A stretch of DNA of 42,643 nucleotides from Pseudomonas capsici (GTDB taxonomy: Bacteria; Pseudomonadota; Gammaproteobacteria; Pseudomonadales; Pseudomonadaceae): positions 1 to 42,643 of the forward strand of contig NZ_JAFGZD010000031.1 of assembly GCF_017165765.1 (NCBI RefSeq), written 5' to 3'. Below, in pieces: positions 13,001 through 18,696 of this stretch (positions are counted from its first letter, which is position 1; each line of letters opens with the position of its first letter). The position numbers and the translations under genes are program-made. The notes below the pieces were generated by a model. That model did no database searches. It was not told the DNA's origin and was given only the letters and a program-made list of their open reading frames with translations.

Positions 13001-16000
13001 TCAGCAGTGACCCGACGGCGCGGATGTACCGCACCGGTGACCTGGGTCGTTTCCTGGCCGACGGCACGCTGATCTATCTGGGCCGTAATGACGATCAGGT
13101 CAAGATCCGCGGTTTCCGGATCGAACTGGGTGAGGTGGCCGCACGTCTGGGCACTCATCCAGACATTCTGGAAACCGTGGTCATTGCCCGTGAGGACGAG
13201 CCGGGTGACAAGCGACTGGCGGCCTATTACACCGCAAGCCGTGAGCTGGAAGTCGAAAGCCTGCGCGGCTATCTGCTGGGGCTGTTGCCGGAATACATGG
13301 TTCCGGCGGCGTACGTAAGGCTCGACAGCCTGCCCCTGAGCGCCAACGGCAAGCTGGACCGCAAGCGCTTGCCTGCACCGGACCGGGCCAGCATTGCCAG
13401 CCGCACGTACGAGGCACCGCAGGGTGCGACCGAGATCTTGCTGGCCGGGATCTGGGCTGAGCTGCTGCATGTCGAACAAGTCGGTCGCTTCGACCACTTC
13501 TTTGAACTGGGCGGACACTCACTTCTGGCGGTCACGCTGATCGAACGCATGCGTCAGGCCGGGCTGAGTGCGGATGTCCGGGTATTGTTCGGGCAGCCGA
13601 CGCTTGCTGCGCTGGCCCAGGCAGTGGGCAGTGATCATGAAGTGACGGTGCCGGAAAACCTGATCATCGCGGGCAGTGAGCAGATTACTCCGCAGATGCT
13701 GCCTCTGATCGATCTGACTCAGGACGAGATAGATCGCCTGGTTGCTGCGGTGCCCGGCGGCGTGGCGAACATTCAGGATATCTACCCGCTGGCTCCGTTG
13801 CAGGAAGGCATTCTCTATCACCACCTGGCTTCTGAAGTCGGTGACTCCTACCTGCAGCAGGCGCTGTTTACCTTCGAGAATCAGGACCGTCTGGATGATT
13901 TCATCAGCGCCTTGCGTGGTGTGATCGGGCGGCATGACATTCTGCGTACGGCGATTTTCTGGGAAGGCTTGAGCGAGCCTGTTCAACTGGTCCTGCGCGA
14001 GGCTCCGCTGCCGATCGAAGTGGTCAAGCTGGACCCACGTCAGGGTGCGTTGGAAAACCAGTTGCGCGAACATTTCGATCCGCGTCACTACCGCATGGAT
14101 GTGCGCCAGGCACCGTTGCTGCATCTGGCCTATGCCTATGACGATGAACGGGATCGCTGGGTCGGCATCCTGCTGTTCCATCACATTGCACTGGACCATA
14201 CCGCTCTGGATGTCTTGCAGGCGGAAATGCAGGCGTTCCTGACGGGGCAGGAAGCACAACTGGACGCTGCCGTGCCGTATCGCAACTATGTGGCCCAGGC
14301 CCGGTTGGGTACAGAAGCGCAGACACACGATGCGTTCTTCACGCAAATGCTGGGTGATGTCACTGCATCGACACTGCCATTCGGTCTGCATGATGTGCAG
14401 ATGGACGGCAATGGCATCGAGCAGTTCCGACTGATGCTGGACGAGTCGCTTGGGCAGAGGCTGCGTGCCTGCGCCCGGCAACTGGGCGTGAGCCCGGCCA
14501 GCCTGCATCACCTGGCCTGGGCGCAGGTGCTGAGCCTGGTCAGCGGTCGCGAAGATGTCGTGTTCGGCACCTTGTTGATGGGCCGCATGCAGGGCGGTGA
14601 GGGTGCCGATCGTGCCTTGGGCATGTTCATCAATACCTTGCCGATCCGCATTGATATCTCTGCCCGGAGTGCACGTGACGCGGTGCGTTCGACTCATGCT
14701 TCGCTGGCGGCTCTGCTGGCCCACGAGCATGCTTCACTGGCACTTGCCCAGCGTTGCAGTGGTATCGAGGCTCCGGCGCCGTTGTTCAGTGCCTTGCTCA
14801 ACTATCGCCACAGCGGGGTACAGGTCGATGCCCAGACACAAGCGGCATGGGATGGCATTCAGGGACTGGGCGGCGAGGAGTGGAGCAACTATCCGGTCGC
14901 ACTGAACGTGGACGATATGACCGACACTTTCGTGCTGACCGCCCAGGCCGTACCTCAGGCCGGAGCGGAACGCATCTGCGCTTACATGAATCGGGCATTG
15001 TTCAGTCTCGTCGAAGCTCTGGAGCGCACGCCGGACAAGCCGGTGCATGAATTGCAGGTTCTGCCGCTGGCCGAGCGTCATCAGGTATTGCTGGAGTTCA
15101 ACGATACCCACGCGGACTATCCTGCGGATCAGCCGGTGCATCGTCTGTTCGAGGCGCAGGCACGACTGAATCCGCTGGCTGTTGCTGTCGAACATGACGG
15201 TGTCCAGACCTCCTACAGCAGCCTCGATGAACAGGCCGGGCGTCTGGCCGGACGGCTATGGCAAGAGGGCGTCAGGCCGGGTGACCCTGTCGCCATACTG
15301 CTGAACCGTTCGCTGGAGTGGCTGGTCAGCGCGCTGGCGATTCTCAAGTGCGGTGCGGTCTATGTACCGCTGGACCGTCAGGCTCCCGAAGAGCGCTTGC
15401 GCATGGTTCTGGATGACAGTGCCGCGGTGTTGACCCTGAGCGCCGGGAACATGTCGGTTCCCGAGGGCATTCGCTGGCTGGATGTGACAGTTCCAGCGGG
15501 TACTGCCCTCGAGGAACAGGCTGAAACGGGGGGCAACGATGCGGCTTACATCCTTTACACCTCCGGCTCTACGGGAATGCCCAAAGGTGTGGTCGTGCCG
15601 CACCGTGGCATTGCACGTCTGGTCCTGAACAATGACTTCGCGCAGTTCACTGCACAGGATCGTCTGGCCTTTGCATCGAACCCGGCATTCGATGCCAGCA
15701 CTCTGGAGATCTGGGGCGCGCTGCTCAACGGCGGGCGGATAGTCATCATCGATCATGAATGCCTGTTGGACCCGAACCGCTTCGCGCAGGTCCTGACAGG
15801 TTCCGAAGTCAGCGTGCTGTTCCTGACTACGGCGGTCTTCAACCATTACGTGAGCCTTATTGGCGATGCCCTTGCCGGGTTGCGTGTCCTGATGTCGGGT
15901 GGCGAGCGGGCAGACCCGCAGATGTTCGCCCGGATGCGTGAGAAGGCTCCTGCCTTGCAGTTGCTGCATGCCTATGGCCCGACCGAGAGCACTACTTTCG

Positions 16001-18615
16001 CTACCACTCATGAGGTCAAAGAGGTCGCGCCGGATGCCGCCATTCTGTCCATTGGCAAACCCTTGTCCAACACACGGGTGTATGTGCTGGATGCGCGACA
16101 GAAGCCTGTTCCCGTGGGGGTCGAGGGTGAGATCTGCATCGCTGGCGATGGCGTGGCCCTGGGTTACCTGAACCGCCCGGAACTCAGCGCAAAAGCGTTC
16201 CTGGATGATCCGTTCAGCCCGGGCGAAGGTGCCTTGTTGTACCGCACCGGCGATACCGGACGCTGGCAGGCGGACGGGACCCTGGATTGTCTGGGACGTA
16301 CCGACAATCAGGTCAAGCTGCGTGGCTACCGGATTGAGCTGGGCGAGATCGAAGCCAGGCTGAATATTCATCCTGCGATCAGAGAGGGCGTTGTACTGGC
16401 ACGTGAGTCGACTGCCGGAGGGAAATGCCTGGTGGCCTATTTCACTGCCGATGGCGACGTTGATCTCGAAGCGCTGCGAGCGCACATGCAGAACCAGCTA
16501 CCGGACTACATGGTGCCGGCAGCTTATGTAAGGGTGGAGAAAATGCCATTGACTGCAAACGGCAAGGTGGATGTAAAAGCACTCCCGGATCCTGATGAAC
16601 TGGCGCTGGTCAGCCGGGGTTATGAAGCGCCTCATGAGGGGCTTGAAACCACACTGGCCGAGGCCTGGGCACAAGTGCTGCAACTGGAGCGAGTGGGACG
16701 CCACGAGCGCTTCTTCGAACTGGGTGGCCACTCACTGCTGGCAGTGCGTCTGGTCGGCGTTCTGACTCAGATCGATGCGCGCATCACCTTGTCCGAGGTC
16801 TTCGAGCACGACAGTGTCGCGGCCATGGCCGGGCTTATCGAGCAGCGTGGAACTCATCAGGTTGAGTCGGGAGGCGCAATTACGGTGCGCAGCAGTGGCA
16901 CACGCACACCGTTGTTCCTGGTCCATGAGTTCAGCGGTCTGGATCTGTATTTCCCGGCACTGGGCAAGCACATCGATGCCGACACGCCGATCTACGGATT
17001 ACCCGCTCTGGCCTGGGGCGAGCCGCAGTTGCAGACGCTGGAGTGCATGGCGACCCGGCTGATCGGGTTGATGCGTGAGGTTCAGCCGCAAGGTCCCTAT
17101 CGTCTGGCGGGCTGGTCGTTTGGTGGTGTTCTGGCCTATGAAATCGCCAACCAGTTGATTGCCCTTGAGGAGACAGTCGAGTTCCTTGGTCTGATCGACA
17201 GTTACTACCCGCGCTTCGTGGATCAGGGACAGCAGCGCTGGAACCGGGAACATGGGCATGCCTTGCACTTGCTGGACCGTTGCGAGGTGCTGGCCAATGC
17301 TGCGGGCCTGAGCAGCGACGAACGCACTCGTATTGCCGATGCTCTGGCGGCGCTGCAGTCCATGGCCCGTCAGGCAGATTTCGATACGTTGCTGGCCGCC
17401 TGCCGTGCACAGAATCTGCTGCCAGCAGAGCTGGCAGTGCTGGGGCGTGACGAACTCTGGTATTACCTTGATCGCGAAGTCGCTCATGGCCATGCCCTTG
17501 CAAACTACAGCGTGTACCCGATTCCCGTGCCGGTGCATCTGTTCGTAGCCGCTGAACGAGCTGCGGATGCCCCGCTGCATGAGGGACATCTGGGTTGGGA
17601 GGCTGTTCTGCCTGTTGCCCAGTTGCGTTGTATCTCGGTGCCGGGTGACCACCAGACCATGATGGAGCTGCCTCATATTCAGGAGCTGGGCGCGGCCATC
17701 AGTGTGGCATTGGAAGGTGGCGGGCCTGCCGGTCCGAACGGCGGGACGTTCCATCCATTGCTGACGATTCAATCCGGGCGTGCCGACCATGTACCGTTGT
17801 TCTGTGTGCCGGGGGCCGGCGACAGTGTCACCGGGTTTATCGCCCTGGCCGATGCTTTAGGTCCGCACTGGCCGGTGCACGGGCTGCAACCCAGAGGGCT
17901 GGATGGCGCAACAGTACCTTTCGGTCTGGTAGAGGTCGCTGCCGAGGCCTATCTGAAAGCCATCGACTCCGTTCATCCCCACGGTCCGGTGCATCTGCTG
18001 GGGCATTCGTTCGGTGGCTGGGTGGTCTATGAAATGGCCGCTCGTCTTCAGGCCAGTGGACGCAAGGTTGCGTCGCTAACCATGATCGACAGCGAGTCTC
18101 CAGGCGGCAATGGCGTGGTGGGCAGGCCTTATACCAGCAGTGGTGTCTTGAAGCGCCTGATCGAGGCTATTCAGTTGTCGTCTGGCAAGTCATTGAACAT
18201 CGATGCTGCTGCCTTTGACGGCCAGAACGATGCCGGACAGATGCGGATGCTGCATGCGGGCATGGTCCGCGCAGGCATTCTGCCGGCCCGTTCCCCGGTC
18301 ACGGCAATGAATGGCCCGGCGCGGGCCTTCGGGGCAGCCCTGCGCACGCGTTACAAACCCGTTCACCGCTACGACGGTCCGGCCAGGCTGGTTCTGGCCG
18401 AAGACCCGACACTGGATGCCGCGAACAACCAGCGTGAGCAGCAATCGATGCTCGAAGGCTGGAAATCCCAGATTTCAGATCTGGGCGTCTGGTACGGCCC
18501 CGGCAACCATTTCACGATTCTCAAGGACGGTCATGTGCAACGCCTCGCGCAATGGTGGCGCGAGGGGCTCGCGGCATCAGGCAAGGAAGTCAGCCCGCAG
18601 ATAACCCTTGAATAA
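1..18615 (+). CDS. Non-ribosomal peptide synthetase, C-terminal part (5' end outside window), corpeptin/cichopeptin type
   Basis: The reading frame is open from the first base, so the gene starts upstream; 6204 residues are visible before the TAA. Domain order is A(partial)-T, three C/E-A-T modules, two C-A-T modules and a TE-TE end. Every carrier domain has the LGGHS motif with its phosphopantetheine serine, and all A domains keep YTSGSTG-type, YRTGD and LDRK/VDVK cores. C domains of modules 2, 3 and 6 carry the N-terminal HH-L-x4-GD signature of dual condensation/epimerisation domains, so the preceding residue becomes D. Modules 4 and 5 have ordinary LCL domains (SFAQQRLWFL, HHIxxDGWS). Substrate codes predict Thr-Thr-Ala-Dab-Ser-Ile as the last six residues. 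Known biology: such enzymes make cytoplasmic acyl-peptides that the terminal TEs release as a lactone. Inference: this is the last synthetase of a corpeptin/cichopeptin-like 22-mer and is transcribed with macAB 81 bp downstream. Product identity is inferred; the NRPS call is certain. Confidence 0.97.
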   Translation, partial: ADALKAGVSPIGVRIPDLQTYVLDANREPVPVGVVGELYVGGAGVARGYLNRPELNEERFIADPFSKVENARLYRTGDLARWTAEGSLDYLGRNDDQVKIRGFRIELGEVEAQLAACNGVREAVVIAREDVPGDKRLVAYVIAEDGADPSAADLRDQLLQSLAEHMLPSAFVMLEKLPLTTNGKLDRKALPAPDQSALASRAYEAPQGEVEEVIAQLWQELLGVEQVGRHDHFFELGGHSLLAVKLIERMRQQNLSADVRVLFGQPTLAALAAAVGGQAQIVVPENLIPEGCERITPEMLPLADLDQQAIDRVVANVPGGVANVQDIYALAPLQEGILYHHLSAVEGDPYLQYALFAFDSLERVHKFAAALQSVVSRHDILRTGVLWESLDEPVQVVWRHAELIAEEILLDPLAGDIAEQLCEVLDPRHYRLDIRQAPMMRIGYAHDPVNNRWLGMLLFHHMVDDATSLGIVTSEIEAFMAGLGDQLPASVPYRNYVAQARLGVSREEHEAFFRDMLGDIDEPTLPFGLHDVQGDGQGIQEVRQMVDASLGQRLRAQARKLGVSAASLYHLGWARVLGAVSGRDEVVFGTVLLGRMQGGEGADRALGMFINTLPLRVDLGAQAVAGGVKKTHANLTALLGHEHASLVLAQRCSGVEAPTPLFSSLLNYRHLQNRTSASSASAWEGIEALSGEERTNYPLTLSVDDLGEAFNLTVMAEAQIGAERVCGYMQRVMHQLIDALEQAPETALGDLSILPESEREQLLNHWNVSDTTYVDDLLIHRAVEGWAEKQPSATAIRFEGRLLSYGELNARANQVAHRLIEQGIGPDDRVAICVERGPEMIIGLLGILKAGAGYVPMDPAYPAERLAYLLNDSAPLAVLVQASTAEVLSDVSVPVINLGDARLQEQSVSNPQVDSSSSNLAYVIYTSGSTGLPKGVQVEHRNVARLFSATQSWFEFGSTDVWALFHSFAFDFSVWEIWGALVHGGELLIVPQLVSRSPQECYALLCEAGVTILNQTPSAFRQLIAAQGESQQSHSLRQVIFGGEALETGILKPWYARAINAGTQLVNMYGITETTVHVTYRALEAADALKAGVSPIGVRIPDLQTYVLDANREPVPVGVVGELYVGGAGVARGYLNRPELNEERFIADPFSQRPGARLYRTGDLARWTAEGSLDYLGRNDDQVKIRGFRIELGEVEAQLAACNGVREAVVIAREDVPGDKRLVAYVIAEEGMNPSAADLRDQLLQSLAEHMLPSAFVMLESLPLTTNGKLDRKALPAPDQSALASRAYEAPQGKVETAIAELWQELLGVEQVGRHDHFFELGGHSLLAVKLIERMRQQDLSADVRVLFGQPTLAALAAAVGGQAQIVVPENLIPEGCERITPDMLPLADLDQQAIDRVVANVPGGMANVQDIYALAPLQEGILYHHLAASQGDPYVLQVQFSFEDRQRVDIFARALQSVVDRNDILRTAVIWESLSEPVQVVWRKATLDVEEVVLEQNEADALQQLQQRFDPRHYRLDVSRAPLMRLAFAADPANNRWVGMLLFHHMALDHTALEVVVQEMQASLMGQTELLPAAVPYRNHVANARLGVSREEHEAFFRDMLGDIDEPTLPLGLQDVQGDGHGIEEAHQILDDALSLRLNAQARRLGASAASLMHLAWAQVVGRLAGREEVVFGTVLMGRMSGTAGADRALGMFINTLPLRIDVGTQGVEAGVRATHQRLSALLGHEHASLSLAQRCSGVPSALPLFSTLLNYRHSAGEVPVSEAVAAWAGIQTLSMEERTNYPLTLNVDDLGDRFMLNAQAVVEIGAQRTCDLMQAALVSLVTALEEAPNTHLNRLSVLSEAERNQVLVAFNDTHAPYPHTQTIHGLFEAQVERTPDAVALVHGSERLSYRTLNERANRLAHHLRNQGVQPDSRVGICVERGTDMVVGLLAILKAGGAYVPLDPAYPVDRIAYMLKNSAPAAILAHTVNHELLATSSAPIIDLDRGNWLNEPAANPQVPGLNASHLAYVIYTSGSTGLPKGVMIEHRNTVNFLTWAQQAFAPEVLAKTLFSTSLNFDLAVYECFAPLISGGCIEVVKNVLALQDGEHDVTLINTVPSALKALLESGGLGQGVHTVNVAGEALKGSLVEKLFAETGVQRLCNLYGPSETTTYSSWVAMDREDGFAPHIGKPVANTQFYLLDEHRQPVPLGVPGEIYIGGAGVARGYLNRDDLTAERFLDDPFNAGARMYRTGDLGRWLADGNIEYLGRNDDQVKIRGFRIELGEIEAKLARHESVKEAVVMAREDVPGDKRLVAYFTARVEGVDIEALREYLQALLPEYMVPMAYVVLEALPLTPNGKLDRKALPAPDQQALVSQGYEAPQGEIEVALAHIWQELLGVEKVGRFDRFFDLGGHSLLAIRLISQVRLRLGVELSLSELFAHSELSALAGLLAEAGRSALPDIVSVPRDEELPLSFAQQRLWFLAQMEGGSTAYNMPAGLRLRGALDESALQKALERIIARHEALRTRFAVREDQEPVQRIETLESGFTLTRVNLQASSDREQQLLAMAQEEALAPFDLATGPLIRGRLVRLDAEDHALLVTVHHIVSDGWSIGVLTHELTALYEAFRQGLDDPLPPLSVQYADYAVWQRRWLSGEVLEAQSRYWQQTLADAPALLALPTDKPRPAQQDYAGATLGVVLDAALTQDLKALSQRHGTTLYMTVMAAWAVLLSRLSGQDDVVIGSPMANRMRAEVEPLIGFFVNTLAVRIDVADDPDVKTLLARVKDRVLSAQAHQDLPFEQVVEVVKPVRSLAHSPVFQAMLSWQDTGGTALELQGLALEGIGIANTVSKFDLSLDLSELQGQLVGSLEYATALFGEATVSRYIRYFENVLRGLVAGDETAITRIELLDAEERQRLLNDLNRTRTTYPQTSTVHRLFEERVAAQPDAIAVACEGERLSYAQLNQRANRLAHTLIGMGIGPDDRVAICVERGIDMLVGLLGVLKAGGAYVPLDPAYPADRLQFMLQDSQPKAVLSHRGLDRSLPDLNIPLVALDNPLTGAEHNPEVEGLNARHLAYVIYTSGSTGNPKGVMIEHRGLVNYSLDAARLFELTPDDSVLQQNSLNFDLSVEEVFPALLAGATLVPTREIFGSEGLAVETPSMLHMTAAHWHTLVGDWHHQPHLAAAALANVRLINVTGDALSAQKLQWWQALRPAHTQLINTYGPTEATVSCTTAYVDNTAVSHNVTIGKPMANTRIYLLDARQQPVPEGVAGEMYIGGDGVARGYLNLERVNAERFLVDPFSDEPDARMYRTGDLARYLADGSLEYLGRNDFQVKVRGFRIELGEIETRLGDCSGVKEAVVIAREDAPGEKRLVAYVVPHAGQTLTAAVLRETLAPQLAEYMLPSAFVMLEAMPLTPNRKLDRKALPAPDGEAFASRIHEPPQGATETALAQIWQQLLDVERVGRNDHFFELGGHSLLAMRLIAHVRQRLGAELRLMDIFAHPVLEAMAKGLAQAARSSQPSVIAVSRDQALPLSFAQQRLWFLARLEGDNPAYHIPAGLRLRGELDANALQSSLDMIVARHESLRTTFVQMTGQDAEQRIAPSDIGFELRLQSLEGQPATEQTLALLVTEEARAPFDLSKGPLVRGQLVRMADDDHVLLVTFHHIIADGWSSDIFTRELGILYEALRNGETDPLPALTLQYADYAMWQRCWLTAEVLQQQTGYWQQALADAPALLSLPVDRARPAHQDYSGNAVGLALDEALTEKLKALSQRQGTTLFMTVLAAWATVLGRLASQDDVVIGTPVANRTRVEVEGLIGLFVNTLALRVDLSADPTVEALLQQVKARTLEAQAHQDLPFEQVVEAVNPVRSLSHSPIFQAMLSWQNGAGEDLALGNMSLQGVNSTSRSAKFDVLLDMAEVGGRLYGSLEYATALFDRETIERHLGYLEAVLRGMVADSHAVMTHIPLVQDAERRQLLDTFNATAVDYPRGLTLHALFEEQVARTPEATALTFEDTSWSYAQLNARANNIAHRLIGMGVAVEDRVAICVERSLHMVAGLLGILKAGAGYVPLDPDYPADRLAYMLENSAPVVVLSQLSLHDSLPHCKCPMLMLDGQDLDGLPVDNPTVANLTESNLAYVIYTSGSTGQPKGVMNEHLGVVNRLLWMQDEYALDATDVVLQKTPFSFDVSVWEFFWPLFNGARLVMARPGGHREPAYLCDTIQAQGVTTLHFVPSMLEVFLTHGNLERCHSLTRVMCSGEALPGHLVRRFKAQPTSAVLYNLYGPTEAAVDVTAWDCSGLETPDNTPIGKPVANTGIYLLDSVFQPVPLGSAGEIYIAGIQVARGYLGRPELTAERFLRDPFSSDPTARMYRTGDLGRFLADGTLIYLGRNDDQVKIRGFRIELGEVAARLGTHPDILETVVIAREDEPGDKRLAAYYTASRELEVESLRGYLLGLLPEYMVPAAYVRLDSLPLSANGKLDRKRLPAPDRASIASRTYEAPQGATEILLAGIWAELLHVEQVGRFDHFFELGGHSLLAVTLIERMRQAGLSADVRVLFGQPTLAALAQAVGSDHEVTVPENLIIAGSEQITPQMLPLIDLTQDEIDRLVAAVPGGVANIQDIYPLAPLQEGILYHHLASEVGDSYLQQALFTFENQDRLDDFISALRGVIGRHDILRTAIFWEGLSEPVQLVLREAPLPIEVVKLDPRQGALENQLREHFDPRHYRMDVRQAPLLHLAYAYDDERDRWVGILLFHHIALDHTALDVLQAEMQAFLTGQEAQLDAAVPYRNYVAQARLGTEAQTHDAFFTQMLGDVTASTLPFGLHDVQMDGNGIEQFRLMLDESLGQRLRACARQLGVSPASLHHLAWAQVLSLVSGREDVVFGTLLMGRMQGGEGADRALGMFINTLPIRIDISARSARDAVRSTHASLAALLAHEHASLALAQRCSGIEAPAPLFSALLNYRHSGVQVDAQTQAAWDGIQGLGGEEWSNYPVALNVDDMTDTFVLTAQAVPQAGAERICAYMNRALFSLVEALERTPDKPVHELQVLPLAERHQVLLEFNDTHADYPADQPVHRLFEAQARLNPLAVAVEHDGVQTSYSSLDEQAGRLAGRLWQEGVRPGDPVAILLNRSLEWLVSALAILKCGAVYVPLDRQAPEERLRMVLDDSAAVLTLSAGNMSVPEGIRWLDVTVPAGTALEEQAETGGNDAAYILYTSGSTGMPKGVVVPHRGIARLVLNNDFAQFTAQDRLAFASNPAFDASTLEIWGALLNGGRIVIIDHECLLDPNRFAQVLTGSEVSVLFLTTAVFNHYVSLIGDALAGLRVLMSGGERADPQMFARMREKAPALQLLHAYGPTESTTFATTHEVKEVAPDAAILSIGKPLSNTRVYVLDARQKPVPVGVEGEICIAGDGVALGYLNRPELSAKAFLDDPFSPGEGALLYRTGDTGRWQADGTLDCLGRTDNQVKLRGYRIELGEIEARLNIHPAIREGVVLARESTAGGKCLVAYFTADGDVDLEALRAHMQNQLPDYMVPAAYVRVEKMPLTANGKVDVKALPDPDELALVSRGYEAPHEGLETTLAEAWAQVLQLERVGRHERFFELGGHSLLAVRLVGVLTQIDARITLSEVFEHDSVAAMAGLIEQRGTHQVESGGAITVRSSGTRTPLFLVHEFSGLDLYFPALGKHIDADTPIYGLPALAWGEPQLQTLECMATRLIGLMREVQPQGPYRLAGWSFGGVLAYEIANQLIALEETVEFLGLIDSYYPRFVDQGQQRWNREHGHALHLLDRCEVLANAAGLSSDERTRIADALAALQSMARQADFDTLLAACRAQNLLPAELAVLGRDELWYYLDREVAHGHALANYSVYPIPVPVHLFVAAERAADAPLHEGHLGWEAVLPVAQLRCISVPGDHQTMMELPHIQELGAAISVALEGGGPAGPNGGTFHPLLTIQSGRADHVPLFCVPGAGDSVTGFIALADALGPHWPVHGLQPRGLDGATVPFGLVEVAAEAYLKAIDSVHPHGPVHLLGHSFGGWVVYEMAARLQASGRKVASLTMIDSESPGGNGVVGRPYTSSGVLKRLIEAIQLSSGKSLNIDAAAFDGQNDAGQMRMLHAGMVRAGILPARSPVTAMNGPARAFGAALRTRYKPVHRYDGPARLVLAEDPTLDAANNQREQQSMLEGWKSQISDLGVWYGPGNHFTILKDGHVQRLAQWWREGLAASGKEVSPQITLE
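880..4100 (+). other. NRPS module 2: dual C/E - A(Thr) - T
   Basis: The C domain has HHLSAVEGD near 1018 and the catalytic HHMVDDA near 1378. A-domain pocket residues read from FDFSVWE (2908 on), LNQTP, VIFGGE and NMYGITETTVH give D-F-W-N-I-G-M-V-H-K, the classical threonine code. Carrier serine is at 3973-3975. The following C domain is again dual C/E, so L-Thr would be turned into D-allo-Thr, whose hydroxyl is the usual lactone point in corpeptin, syringopeptin and tolaasin families. Confidence 0.88.
4130..7290 (+). other. NRPS module 3: dual C/E - A(Ala) - T
   Basis: The C domain has HHLAASQGD (about 4273) and HHMALDH. The A pocket reads D-L-Y-N-N-A-L-T-Y-K from FDLAVYE (6169 on), LINTVP, VNVAGE and NLYGPSETTTY. 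I recall the close code DLFNNALTYK for alanine, so Ala is the best call, with Gly or another small residue not excluded. Carrier serine is at 7180-7182. The next C domain is LCL type, so this residue stays L. Confidence 0.8.
7320..10460 (+). other. NRPS module 4: LCL C - A(2,4-diaminobutyrate) - T
   Basis: The C domain starts with SFAQQRLWFL and has HHIVSDGWS at 7744. The A pocket reads D-L-E-H-N-T-T-V-S-K from FDLSVEE (9298 on), MLHMTA, INVTGD and NTYGPTEATVS, the code known for Dab in Pseudomonas lipopeptides. The A10 motif here is TPNRKLDRK, with Arg where the other five A domains have Gly (NGK). Carrier serine is at 10351-10353. A Dab side chain would give the peptide a positive charge. 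Confidence 0.87.
10490..13630 (+). other. NRPS module 5: LCL C - A(Ser) - T
   Basis: The C domain has SFAQQRLWFL and HHIIADGWS (10915 on). The A pocket reads D-V-W-H-M-S-L-V-D-K from FDVSVWE (12475 on), LHFVPS, VMCSGE and NLYGPTEAAVD, a standard serine code. Carrier serine is at 13519-13521. A dual C/E domain follows, so the residue is predicted D-Ser. Confidence 0.87.
13660..16830 (+). other. NRPS module 6: dual C/E - A(Ile/Val) - T
   Basis: The C domain has HHLASEVGD at 13819 and HHIALDH at 14179. The A pocket reads D-A-L-F-M-G-A-T-F-K from FDASTLE, VLFLTT, VLMSGGE and HAYGPTESTTF. This resembles the DA-F-F-x-G-x-TFK group for Ile, and Val is possible. Its A domain is more divergent than the others (VDVK instead of LDRK in A10). 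Carrier serine is at 16732-16734. As the last module, its residue stays L and forms the lactone carbonyl. Confidence 0.82.
16890..17720 (+). other. NRPS thioesterase domain TE1
   Basis: An alpha/beta hydrolase fold beginning PLFLVHEFSG, with nucleophile motif GWSFGG (Ser at 17116-17118), a likely acid in LIDSYY and a likely histidine in VPGDHQ. In Pseudomonas lipopeptide synthetases with two TEs, the first generally performs release and macrolactonisation. Confidence 0.88.
17740..18600 (+). other. NRPS thioesterase domain TE2
   Basis: A second hydrolase domain beginning PLFCVPGAGD, with GHSFGG (Ser at 18007-18009), MIDSES and a histidine in GPGNHFT. TE1 and TE2 are clearly different sequences, so this is not a recent copy. 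The second TE of related synthetases is thought to help release or proofread; its role here is inferred. Confidence 0.88.
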
Positions 18616-18696
18616 CGGCCTCGACGGCAAACATCGACAACCTTCATCCCGGCTGCCAGCCAGCCGGGCCTGTCCGTAAAGTATTCGTGGTCCTAT

